Source: Candidatus Woesearchaeota archaeon (lineage in GTDB: Archaea > Nanobdellota > Nanobdellia > Woesearchaeales > WJKL01). From it: a stretch of DNA of 13,660 nt. The stretch spans positions 1-13,660 of the forward strand of contig JAHWIT010000168.1 of assembly GCA_019322455.1 (NCBI GenBank), written 5' to 3'. The translations under genes and the position numbers were made by a program. Below are positions 1 through 7,224 of the stretch, piece after piece; position 1 is the stretch's first letter, and every line of letters begins with the position of its first letter. The notes beneath the pieces were generated by a model. It was not told where the DNA came from. It searched no databases and saw nothing but the letters and a program-made list of their open reading frames with translations.

Positions 1-551
1 ACTGGAGAAGTATTCTGCAAATGAGTTCTTCCTACTTGTAAAATATCCATTGCTCTTTCAGCTAAATCACACAATTTCTTAATTGAATTTCCCACCTCAG
101 GCCTTATCACATCTTTCCATGCATTTTTGAACAAATAAGACCTTGATGTATCTAAGATATCATAAGAAGTTGTTCCTGGATGCAGTAATGCCTTTGTGTC
201 TTCTGAAGTGTATAATCCACTCTCTTCAATTACAGCTAATTGATCATGTCTAGTAACTTGACTTTCTAGAAGATCAATATTTAATGGACTTATTCTTTTT
301 AATGCTGATTCTATTTCTTCTAGATTTTCTTGCTCTGCTTGTTCAAATTCAACCCTTGTTTCAAGAAGAACCTTTTGAATTAAAGCACATGCTCTCCATT
401 CAGCATCTGCACTTAAATAAGAACTTAGTTTTTCAGAAGCTTTTCTGTATTTTGCATCATCAGGAGAAATGCATTTTAACCTGTCTTCTGCTATAATTCT
501 TTCTCTTTCATCTAATTTACCTATTAAATCAAGTTTTTCTTTGTCTCTCAT
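1..551 (-). CDS. purB: Adenylosuccinate lyase, N-terminal part (runs off the left edge)
   Basis: This is the first 183 codons of PurB, with the rest beyond base 1. The enzyme removes fumarate from SAICAR to give AICAR, and from adenylosuccinate to give AMP, in the cytoplasm. Family signatures seen are TRHDQLAVIEE at about residues 106-116, HPGTTSYDILDT (the fumarase/lyase substrate-binding region, compare HxGxTSxDxxDT), and GRTHLQ near the cut end, which matches the GRTHGQ-type catalytic His loop. The ATG at 551-549 overlaps the purC stop in an ATGA arrangement, so translation is probably coupled to purC. It is the last gene of the purine operon visible here. Argininosuccinate lyase belongs to the same superfamily, but the TRHD and TSYD segments and the operon favour PurB. 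The catalytic Ser loop and C-terminal domain cannot be checked. Confidence 0.93.
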   Translation of the reverse strand, partial: MRDKEKLDLIGKLDERERIIAEDRLKCISPDDAKYRKASEKLSSYLSADAEWRACALIQKVLLETRVEFEQAEQENLEEIESALKRISPLNIDLLESQVTRHDQLAVIEESGLYTSEDTKALLHPGTTSYDILDTSRSYLFKNAWKDVIRPEVGNSIKKLCDLAERAMDILQVGRTHLQNTSP

Positions 552-1645
552 TTTAAATAACCAGCATCTCCTAATGCAGCTAATATCTCTTTTTTCCTTG
601 GTTTTGTTGTAATTTCTGTTTGTGTTCCTGTTATTGCTTCTCTTATATTGCAGTATTTTACTACACCTCCTCTCATTTCTTCATCACTCATCCAATGTTC
701 TGCTAATTCCTTTTTCTTGTCAGGTGTATGCAATCCCAATGCCTCTACAATATCCCTAAAATATTGTTTATCATCCTGCACAATTGTAAATTCATTCTTT
801 TTTGGATTAAATGCATATTTTTCTTTGTTCCAGAATCTTGAAGAGTCAGGTGTAACACATTCATCAATCAATACAATTGTTCCATCTGGTAAATAACCAA
901 ATTCCCATTTTGTATCTGCTAACAAATATCCTTTAGATTGCAAATCTCCGTGAATAAAATTATACAATGCAAATGATTTTTCAACTAAATAATCAATATC
1001 TTCTGCTTTTCTCAATCCAAATGCTTGATAATTATTTCTTATTATATCAATAGTTAATTTTGGATCATCTGCATTCAATGCCTTTTCTTTATCTTCAGCT
1101 TTATCAACCAGCTTTTGCATCTCAGGAACAGAAAGAAAATCCTTAACCTGGCCTTTTCCAGTAGGAGTAAATATTAGCTCGTCTAATTTCTCATTTTTTC
1201 TATAACCTGCTCTTAAAGGAACTCCGCAAAAAGTCGTACCTTTTTCTTGTCCACCTGCTTTTGAATAACCTCTCCATCCAGAACCAGTTAGATATTGCCT
1301 GAAAACCATCTCAACTAGAATTGGTTTAGCTTTCAGTGTTAACCATGTATTTGGTGCAATACTTTTAACAAAATGGTTTGGAATTATATCTTTTGTTGCT
1401 TCAAAATAATAAGCAGATATTGCATTAAGGTTTTCTCCTTTTGCATAAACTTGCCTTCTATGAACAACATCATGTGTTGATAAGTTGTCGCTTGCCATCA
1501 TTATCAATGTTTCACCACCAACATCATAAACTGTTCTTACTTTTCCCGTCTTTGGTTCTTTTTGAACCCTAACTTCAGGAAATACCTCCCTTGCTAAAGT
1601 ATTTTCCATAACCTCTGGAGTAATTAATTTTTCATCTATTGGCAT
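548..1645 (-). CDS. purC: SAICAR synthetase (phosphoribosylaminoimidazole-succinocarboxamide synthase)
   Basis: PurC joins aspartate to CAIR using ATP, giving SAICAR. Motifs in order: GKVRTVYD at 34-41 (nucleotide-binding GKVRDxY-type loop), SDNLSTHD at 52-59 (compare SDRxSAFD), RQYLTGSGW at 116-124, ADTKWEFG at 243-250 and DECVTPDSSRFW at 261-272. The last two are the strongest PurC signatures. At 365 residues it is longer than bacterial PurC (about 240) and nearer the long form seen in yeast ADE1. The loop after IFTPTGKG (about 165-205) does not show the usual GEHDEN-type sequence and carries a charged insertion instead. The ATG at 1645 is well placed: a GGAGGT SD at 1658-1653 lies inside the last purE codons, 7 bases upstream. 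The stop overlaps the purB start by 4 bases. Confidence 0.95.
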   Translation of the reverse strand: MPIDEKLITPEVMENTLAREVFPEVRVQKEPKTGKVRTVYDVGGETLIMMASDNLSTHDVVHRRQVYAKGENLNAISAYYFEATKDIIPNHFVKSIAPNTWLTLKAKPILVEMVFRQYLTGSGWRGYSKAGGQEKGTTFCGVPLRAGYRKNEKLDELIFTPTGKGQVKDFLSVPEMQKLVDKAEDKEKALNADDPKLTIDIIRNNYQAFGLRKAEDIDYLVEKSFALYNFIHGDLQSKGYLLADTKWEFGYLPDGTIVLIDECVTPDSSRFWNKEKYAFNPKKNEFTIVQDDKQYFRDIVEALGLHTPDKKKELAEHWMSDEEMRGGVVKYCNIREAITGTQTEITTKPRKKEILAALGDAGYLK

Positions 1646-1646
1646 T

Positions 1647-2513
1647 TTATTTACCTCCTACCATTTTATTCCATCCATCAACTATTTCAGATGGAAGATT
1701 TCTTTCTTTGTAAGTTTTTCTTTTGTCTTCTCCAATTTTTTTTATTTTTTCTCTTAGTTCTGGTTTTTGCAATGAAAGAATCTTTGCAGCATATATTGCA
1801 AGATTCTTTATTCCTCTAACCTGAACTGCATTATCATATTCTTTATTTCTATGCATTGCTTCAGAATCATCAAAATAATCTCCTTTCTGGAGATTTTCTG
1901 TAGAATCTGCCCATATTACAATTCCAGGAATTTTTTCTTCGACACCTTCACTATAATATAAATTCAGACTTCCTAGATTTGTTCCTTGTTTTGATTGAAT
2001 TCCAAGAGCAGTAAGCTCTTTTGCAAGCTTTCCGTTGCTGTCATCTTCTGCGATATAAACACAGCTGTCTTCTAAACTTAACATCTTTTCTGCTATTCTT
2101 AGAGCTTTTTCTCTTTGCTTTGTTTCGTATTTATCACCAGCTTCTTTATCAATTCCTGTTCCAGCAATACAAGCATGGCCAGAAGGAACCATAAATGCAG
2201 TATAAGCAACCATATCAAGGGGTGTTGATATTATTGGATATGTAACTTGAGTTGCTTGTATGCTTGGTAAACCAAATAATAATCCTCCTTGAAGCACAGC
2301 AACAACCCTGCCTCCCTCTATTTCAATATGATTTTGCATTTGTCCGCTGTAATTAGTCATTATGTCTGGACATCCATGACAGGATTCAACTACTTTTTCA
2401 AGAACAATTGTTCCTCTTTCTTTCATATATTCTTTATAGTGTTTTCCATCAATATTTATATCATCAAATCCTGGATCTTTTCCAGATCCTTGTCCTAAAA
2501 ATAGTATTTTCAT
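1647..2513 (-). CDS. purE: PurE-like AIR carboxylase, internally duplicated form
   Basis: This 288-residue protein is probably the phosphoribosylaminoimidazole (AIR) carboxylase making CAIR. The first half looks like a complete PurE fold: an N-terminal strand and glycine loop (MKILFLGQGSG), SCHGCPD at 44-50 (compare SAHRTPE, or SAHKGPD in class II enzymes), VTYPIISTPL at 90-99 and MVPSGHACIAGTG at 108-120 (compare RLPSGLGCSTV). The second half repeats the pattern weakly: VYIAEDDSNGKLAKELTALGI near 152-172, and NAVQVRGIKNLAIYAAKILSL near 228-248, which resembles the C-terminal NAALLAAQIL helix. The active-site motifs are clear only in the first half. I chose the ATG at 2513 over one at 2528 because AGGTGG at 2525-2520 is a good SD six bases upstream and the protein then begins at the first strand. 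Its place between purQ and purC supports the call. Confidence 0.8.
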   Translation of the reverse strand: MKILFLGQGSGKDPGFDDINIDGKHYKEYMKERGTIVLEKVVESCHGCPDIMTNYSGQMQNHIEIEGGRVVAVLQGGLLFGLPSIQATQVTYPIISTPLDMVAYTAFMVPSGHACIAGTGIDKEAGDKYETKQREKALRIAEKMLSLEDSCVYIAEDDSNGKLAKELTALGIQSKQGTNLGSLNLYYSEGVEEKIPGIVIWADSTENLQKGDYFDDSEAMHRNKEYDNAVQVRGIKNLAIYAAKILSLQKPELREKIKKIGEDKRKTYKERNLPSEIVDGWNKMVGGK

Positions 2514-2519
2514 TTTATT

Positions 2520-2525
2520 CCACCT
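2520..2525 (-). promoter_or_regulatory. Ribosome binding site that fixes the purE start
   Basis: AGGTGG on the minus strand overlaps the purQ stop codon and lies six bases before the ATG at 2513. The in-frame ATG at 2528 would place this SD inside the coding region and has none of its own, so 2513 is the better start. Confidence 0.6.
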
Positions 2526-3406
2526 CATCTAAAATTTTTTACAATATAATCTATTCCATTTCTCAGGATTTTTAATCCTGGAGTTTCTTTGGAATAGTCA
2601 CCTGCAATTTTCATTCTTTCTTGTACTACTTTATTATTCTTATCAACATAATCTCTGCTATGGATTTTTTGTAAAGTAGCAAGATGATGATTATGTGTTT
2701 TATTATATCTTTCTGGGTGAGGCATTAGTCCAAAGGTTCTTCCTGTTGGATCACATATGCCTGCAATAGCTCTCATTGAACCATTTGGATTTTGAGGAAA
2801 ATCTAATGCAGGCTGCCAATTAGAATCAGAATACTGATAGACTACTTGGCCATTCGAGAATAATTGGTCAATTGTTTTTTCAGGAGCAATAAATTTGCCT
2901 TCTCCATGGGCAACAGGAATATCTAATCTTTCAACTCCTTTTGTCCAAATGCACTTGTTTTCAGGGCTTGCTAATTTTACCCATCTGCATTCAAATCTCT
3001 GGCTGTCATTATATGTTAGAGTTGCAGTCTCTTCTGTCTGCTCATTTTTTCCGTCAAGATTAGGAAGATAGCCTGCTTTTATTAATGCCTGGAAGCCATT
3101 GCAAATTCCTATCATCAATTTTCCATCTTCAACAAATTTTTCAACTTCTTCCCCTAAAAACTTTTTCATTTCTTTTGCAAGAACTTTTCCTGCTGCAATA
3201 TAATCTCCGTAAGAAAATCCGCCTGGCCAAACTAAAATATGAAAATCATCAAGAGAAACAGGCTTTTCATTTATCTGATCATAATATTTTATCAGATGAT
3301 TAATATGCTGGATTTCTGCATCTCCGCCTACTTTATTAAATGCATAAGCTGTTTCTTTATCACAATTTGTTCCATCTGTCCTTAATACACAAACTTTTGG
3401 TTTCAT
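2525..3406 (-). CDS. purQ: FGAM synthase, glutamine amidotransferase subunit
   Basis: PurQ hydrolyses glutamine and passes ammonia to PurL for the conversion of FGAR to FGAM. It is a class I glutamine amidotransferase with its triad visible: nucleophile Cys102 in GICNGFQ, and His230 and Glu232 in GLMPHPER. PGGFSYGD (61-68) and HGEGKF (167-172) are typical PurQ motifs. At 293 residues it is longer than the roughly 230-residue bacterial form. Extra sequence appears around the NEQTEETATLTYNDS segment and in the C-terminal 55 residues after PHPER. The ATG at 3406 overlaps the purL stop (ATGA), and a GGAGAG sequence lies inside the last purL codons, so PurL and PurQ are probably made in a coupled way. 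Confidence 0.96.
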   Translation of the reverse strand: MKPKVCVLRTDGTNCDKETAYAFNKVGGDAEIQHINHLIKYYDQINEKPVSLDDFHILVWPGGFSYGDYIAAGKVLAKEMKKFLGEEVEKFVEDGKLMIGICNGFQALIKAGYLPNLDGKNEQTEETATLTYNDSQRFECRWVKLASPENKCIWTKGVERLDIPVAHGEGKFIAPEKTIDQLFSNGQVVYQYSDSNWQPALDFPQNPNGSMRAIAGICDPTGRTFGLMPHPERYNKTHNHHLATLQKIHSRDYVDKNNKVVQERMKIAGDYSKETPGLKILRNGIDYIVKNFR

Positions 3407-6400
3407 TTGAAAATTATCTCTCCTTTATTTGCTTCTCTTACTTTTTCAAGATCCGTTGAGACAATATTTTTTCCATTATATCTTAAACAAACTTCTTTAT
3501 CAGTTCTAACACATCCAACTTCTTTCATATAACATCCTTCCATTGCTTTTTCAAATTCTAGTTTTTTGGATGGATGAACAGAAACTACAAATCTTCCTGT
3601 TGTTTCTGAAAATAATATCTTGTCAGCTCTTCCTAATCCTTCATCAATATTTTCAAGTTTATCAACTTGAACTCCTAGATCTCCTGCTGCTGAAGAGTTT
3701 AATAACGAAACTATTAATCCTCCTTTGCCAATATATTGAGCAGAATGAACTAATTCATTTTCTACTGCATTTGTTAAAGATTTATATCTTGTTTTTATTT
3801 CATCTAAATTAGAAATAGGAACATTCCTTCCTGTTTCCCCGTTCATTAAATAATATTCACTTGCTCCTAATTCATCTTTTGTATCTCCTACAACATAAAT
3901 TAAATCTCCTGGAAGTTTAAAATCGCAGGTAGTTAATGTAGATTCATTAGGTATTACAGCCATTGCACTCATTAAAATTTCTGGTTTTGCTTTTAGAGTC
4001 ACTTCTTTTCCTGTCTTTGTGCTTATATAGCTTCTTTCCATAGATGTGCTGTCTTTTCCAGAAATTGTTGGAGCAACTAAAGCAACTTCAGCGTCTGAAA
4101 CTCCTTTGACCATTCTCAAGACTTTTGCAGCAATTTCAGGGTCTTTTTCTGGCTTTGGACATATTGTATTTCCATTGAATGTTATTTTATATGTATCTCT
4201 GTCAGGAAGATGTCCTCCTGCAGCAATTACCCTTCCAATCGCATCAACAACATTATTTACTCCCATTTCATAAGCATCAATGTCTCCATGCCATGGATTG
4301 CTTCCCATTGTTTCAATAACAACTTCATCATAGCCTAATTTTCCCTGCCATGCAACCGCATCGCTTTTTCCTTTTCCAATACCAACCAACGGCTTTATGA
4401 AGCTTCTTCCCTGAACTTCATGATCATATCTTGTAGAAATCCAATCATATATCTGGATATTAGCTGTCCCTAACAATTCAAGAACAGTTTTTGTAAGATC
4501 TTCATCAGCAATAATATTTGGCTCTTGATTTTGGCATGGCTTATGATGAGCTTTTATAATCATCTGAGGCAGGCCCTGGCTCATAAAATCAACAGGAATA
4601 TAACTTATTGTTGTATTCTGGTCTTTTACTTCATAATATCCTGTATCATTGAATTCAGCAATAACTGTCAATTCAACATTGTTGCTATCACATATTTTTT
4701 TCAAAAGAGGAAGATTAATTGGTTTTATAGCCATGACTTCTCTTTCCTGTGCTTCTGAAACTTTCTTTTCCCAGCCTGCCATTCCTTTATATTTTTCAGG
4801 AGCATGAGTAAGATCAACAACAGAGCCTCCTTTTCCATTTGTTTTTATTCTAAATATTTCTCCTGATTTGATCTCTTCTTTAAGAAGGTCTGAAACCGGA
4901 GAAGCAATTTTGTTCAATCCTACTTCTACAGGAACTACAGCAATCCTAGCTTCATAATCTGCCTTTTCTGTTATTCCCTTTTCTTTGAAAACTTCTTGAA
5001 TAGTATATCTTTTTTCTTCTAATTCCTGTAATAATTCAGTCAACTCTCCTAATGCAGAATTCCATCCTCCTGCTCCACAATCCTGAGTTGCTTCAACAAT
5101 TCCCATATCTCTTGCAGTCATCATAACTTCAATGACTCCTTTTTCTGTAATCGGATTTCCTATCTGCACACTTTGATTTACATCCTGTCTCTGCTCTGCA
5201 TCTGATGACAATGCAATGGATGACGCTGTTGCACCATGAATACCATCTTTTCCAACCTTGCCTCCAATAGAAACTGCAATATATCCTGGCTTAATATCTT
5301 TTACATGCGTTGTTTTTCCAGCAACTTCTCTAGGAGCAGTTGCCTTGCAATCACAGAAAACAGCTGGCTTCAGATACCCATCATCTATCAGGATAAGCTG
5401 GCTTGCAGTCGGCAATCCAATCTTGTTTCCATAATCTTCAACTCCACTAATGACAGTCTCTAATGTTCTTTTTGGATATTGAATATCAGGAGGAAGGTCT
5501 TGAAGTGATTTTGGATGAGGAGTTCTATAAGCATATGCTCCTGCACATGGCTCCATACCTCTTCCTGTGCTTAGAGGATCTCTTATTACTCCTCCTAATC
5601 CAGTATTTGCTCCGCCATATCCATCCAACCCAGATGGATGGTTATGTGTTTCAACTTTATGAGAAATATTTTCCTCATCATTTAATTTAATAACTCCTGC
5701 ATTATCCTCAAAAACAGAAACCATCCAGTCAACATTTTTTGCAATTTTTGCTGTTGAACTGACAATTATTGATTTTAACATATTATTTACTATAGGGCTT
5801 AACCCAGATCTGTCATTTGGATCATCTGAAGTATATATCCATTCTGCTGTGAATTTTTTATGGCAGCAATGTTCTGACCATCTTTGGGCAAGACCTTCTA
5901 ATTCTGCATCTGTAGGCATAGGCCCTAATCCTATCTCTTTTCTTTTTTCCAAAAAAACAGGATCTTTGAAAAGCCCGTCTCTTATAGTTTTCATCTCATT
6001 AAGATTTAGAGCAAGAAGCCTGTCATCGCTTAATTTGACAAGCCCTTCATCAGTCAGATTGATATCTACATATTGGAAGGGTTCAACATTCTTATCAGGA
6101 ACAGAAGGAAAATGAAATCCAATACCTTTTACTGCATTATCCTTATTGACATTAGCAAAAATAAATTCATTGATCAGAGGATTTCCAAGCTGTTTTTTCA
6201 TCAGCAGATGTTTTTCTTCCTCTAATTTTCCTCTCCACCAAAATTGAATACCATATGAGACTTCTCCAATATCTCTTCCTAACATTTTTTTGATTGCATC
6301 TCTTACTGCTTGGCCTTCTGGATCAGTCACTCCTGGCTTAGGAGAGACTTCCATAAACATATCTGGGGGTTCTATAATTCCTTCTTCTTTTGGTATCTTT

Positions 6401-6591
6401 GTCAGAATTGAAGAATTGCTCGCAACATAATCCCCAACAGGATCTGAAAGAAGCCTTTCTATCTGGCTTACTTCATCAGAAGTTAGAGAATCATCATTGA
6501 TATTAAAGACTTTAACAGGTCTTTTTGCAATTAATCTAGCTTCAGGATTATCTATACTCCCTTTTGTCATTACTTCTATTCTTATTCCCAT
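3403..6591 (-). CDS. purL: FGAM synthase large subunit with N-terminal PurS-like region (PurSL-type)
   Basis: This is the ATP-dependent synthetase subunit that forms FGAM with PurQ. Numbering here runs from the ATG at 6591, giving 1062 residues. Residues about 1-55 and 75-125 hold two PurS-like segments; the second, PKPGVTDPEGQAVRDAIKKMLG, is the clearer. The catalytic linker has HCCHK at about 241-245, then VETHNHPSG (about 313) and YGGANTGLGGVIRD, the first AIR-synthase-like half. GGKVGKDGIHGAT, QIGNPITEKG and QDCGAGGW follow, and the second half has PTISGKDS at about 841-848. The protein is longer than the archaeal/Bacillus small PurL (about 720-760) and lacks the glutaminase domain, which purQ supplies. 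A TTG at 6666 would add 25 unconserved residues. I prefer 6591 because a TATA box at about 6629 puts the transcript start close to 6601, and GGGGAT sits just before this ATG. Confidence 0.95.
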   Translation of the reverse strand: MGIRIEVMTKGSIDNPEARLIAKRPVKVFNINDDSLTSDEVSQIERLLSDPVGDYVASNSSILTKIPKEEGIIEPPDMFMEVSPKPGVTDPEGQAVRDAIKKMLGRDIGEVSYGIQFWWRGKLEEEKHLLMKKQLGNPLINEFIFANVNKDNAVKGIGFHFPSVPDKNVEPFQYVDINLTDEGLVKLSDDRLLALNLNEMKTIRDGLFKDPVFLEKRKEIGLGPMPTDAELEGLAQRWSEHCCHKKFTAEWIYTSDDPNDRSGLSPIVNNMLKSIIVSSTAKIAKNVDWMVSVFEDNAGVIKLNDEENISHKVETHNHPSGLDGYGGANTGLGGVIRDPLSTGRGMEPCAGAYAYRTPHPKSLQDLPPDIQYPKRTLETVISGVEDYGNKIGLPTASQLILIDDGYLKPAVFCDCKATAPREVAGKTTHVKDIKPGYIAVSIGGKVGKDGIHGATASSIALSSDAEQRQDVNQSVQIGNPITEKGVIEVMMTARDMGIVEATQDCGAGGWNSALGELTELLQELEEKRYTIQEVFKEKGITEKADYEARIAVVPVEVGLNKIASPVSDLLKEEIKSGEIFRIKTNGKGGSVVDLTHAPEKYKGMAGWEKKVSEAQEREVMAIKPINLPLLKKICDSNNVELTVIAEFNDTGYYEVKDQNTTISYIPVDFMSQGLPQMIIKAHHKPCQNQEPNIIADEDLTKTVLELLGTANIQIYDWISTRYDHEVQGRSFIKPLVGIGKGKSDAVAWQGKLGYDEVVIETMGSNPWHGDIDAYEMGVNNVVDAIGRVIAAGGHLPDRDTYKITFNGNTICPKPEKDPEIAAKVLRMVKGVSDAEVALVAPTISGKDSTSMERSYISTKTGKEVTLKAKPEILMSAMAVIPNESTLTTCDFKLPGDLIYVVGDTKDELGASEYYLMNGETGRNVPISNLDEIKTRYKSLTNAVENELVHSAQYIGKGGLIVSLLNSSAAGDLGVQVDKLENIDEGLGRADKILFSETTGRFVVSVHPSKKLEFEKAMEGCYMKEVGCVRTDKEVCLRYNGKNIVSTDLEKVREANKGEIIFK

Positions 6592-6621
6592 AAAATCCCC
6601 TAAAAAGCAGTCTAAGAACTC

Positions 6622-6636
6622 CTTTAAATATTTTTT
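6622..6636 (-). promoter_or_regulatory. TATA-box promoter of the pur operon
   Basis: The minus strand reads AAAAAATATTTAAAG, a good archaeal TATA element. Transcription about 26 bases on from its centre would begin near 6601 and give a roughly 10-base leader, AGGGGATTTT, before the ATG at 6591. This is the only promoter-like element seen upstream of purL and is presumed to drive the five pur genes. It lies inside the reading frame that a TTG start at 6666 would need, which argues against that start. Confidence 0.6.
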
Positions 6637-6671
6637 CCCAGTATTGTCGTCGTTATTTTGGGACAAAAAAT

Positions 6672-6707
6672 AAACATGGTTTTGATTTTAGTCAATATAG
6701 AGAATAA
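6672..6707 (+). pseudogene. Remnant of the 3' end of a second copy of the gene at 8031-8558
   Basis: Read on the plus strand, this stretch ends GFDFSQYRE-stop, against GFDFSKYRE-stop at the end of the protein at 8031-8558. At DNA level 6678-6706 matches 8529-8557 at 28 of 29 positions; similarity just upstream is weak. Nothing further upstream resembles the gene, because purL lies there. The stop at 6705-6707 is followed two bases later by the end of a minus-strand gene, exactly as the stop at 8556-8558 is. The simplest reading is a duplicated locus of which only the tail survives. A functional repeat is also possible. Confidence 0.5.
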
Positions 6708-6709
6708 TT

Positions 6710-7105
6710 CTAATTATCTATTATTTTATTATATAACTTAGGAGAAAAAGTAACTAATCCAACTCCATCTCTTAAATCCATCGCCATTCTAGCAAAATTA
6801 TCTAAATCTAAAGATACATAATCATGCCAAGACACTTTTGCATATTTTCTGCATTCATCTATTATGTATTCTGTAGGATTCTCATCAAGAGGATATGTTA
6901 AAGCAAGAGTAATATCTTGATTAGAAGTTTCTTTAATATCTTCTCCAGATATTAGAATATCTTTATTACAACAACACTTTATAGATTTTCGCGAATGAAC
7001 TTCAATAGATAATACAATATGAAATAAACCCTTCTCCCTTTCATAAAGAAAATAAGGTTTTCCTTCAAATTCAATTACCTTTTTCTCAAAATATTTTTCA
7101 GCCAT
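6710..7105 (-). CDS. Hypothetical protein, 131 residues
   Basis: I do not recognise this protein. It looks soluble, with no signal peptide or membrane segment. A triple-Cys run (KCCCNK) lies in the first half and the C-terminus is DGVGLVTFSPKLYNKIIDN. The middle has an ESxx/DITLALTYPLDENP segment that suggests beta strands. The frame is open up to a TTG at 7195, but I prefer the ATG at 7105. A TTTAAATA box on the minus strand at 7136-7129 lies 23 bases upstream, the same spacing as at the minus-strand gene ending at 9007, which gives a leaderless transcript; the TTG has no comparable signal. The gene sits between the pur operon and the divergent slipin gene, and its stop is two bases from the gene remnant at 6672-6707. 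Confidence 0.65.
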   Translation of the reverse strand: MAEKYFEKKVIEFEGKPYFLYEREKGLFHIVLSIEVHSRKSIKCCCNKDILISGEDIKETSNQDITLALTYPLDENPTEYIIDECRKYAKVSWHDYVSLDLDNFARMAMDLRDGVGLVTFSPKLYNKIIDN

Positions 7106-7126
7106 ATCTATAAGTTCAAAATAGCT

Positions 7127-7138
7127 TTTATTTAAATC
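7127..7138 (-). promoter_or_regulatory. TATA box for the hypothetical gene at 6710-7105
   Basis: GATTTAAATAAA on the minus strand ends 22 bases or so before the ATG at 7105, a spacing that fits a leaderless transcript. It lies within the longer frame that starts at TTG 7195. Confidence 0.45.
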
Positions 7139-7169
7139 TTGAGATTTTATTGCTGAATCCAAACAAAAA

Positions 7170-7181
7170 TATTTATAAATA
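7170..7181 (+). promoter_or_regulatory. TATA box of the slipin gene
   Basis: TATTTATAAATA is a near-symmetrical TATA element centred about 50 bases before the ATG at 7225. Transcription would start near 7200 and leave a roughly 25-base leader that contains the GGGGGTG SD at 7213-7219. Because the element is symmetrical it could also fire leftwards, but no well-placed minus-strand start codon fits. Confidence 0.5.
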
Positions 7182-7224
7182 GCAAGACAAATCAAAACAA
7201 TATACTAAAATAGGGGGTGCTAAA

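Noticed and set aside
2513..2528. Longer PurE start at 2528 (MRWNK extension)
   Set aside because: It has no SD of its own and would place the good AGGTGG site inside the gene; the added residues precede the first strand of the fold.
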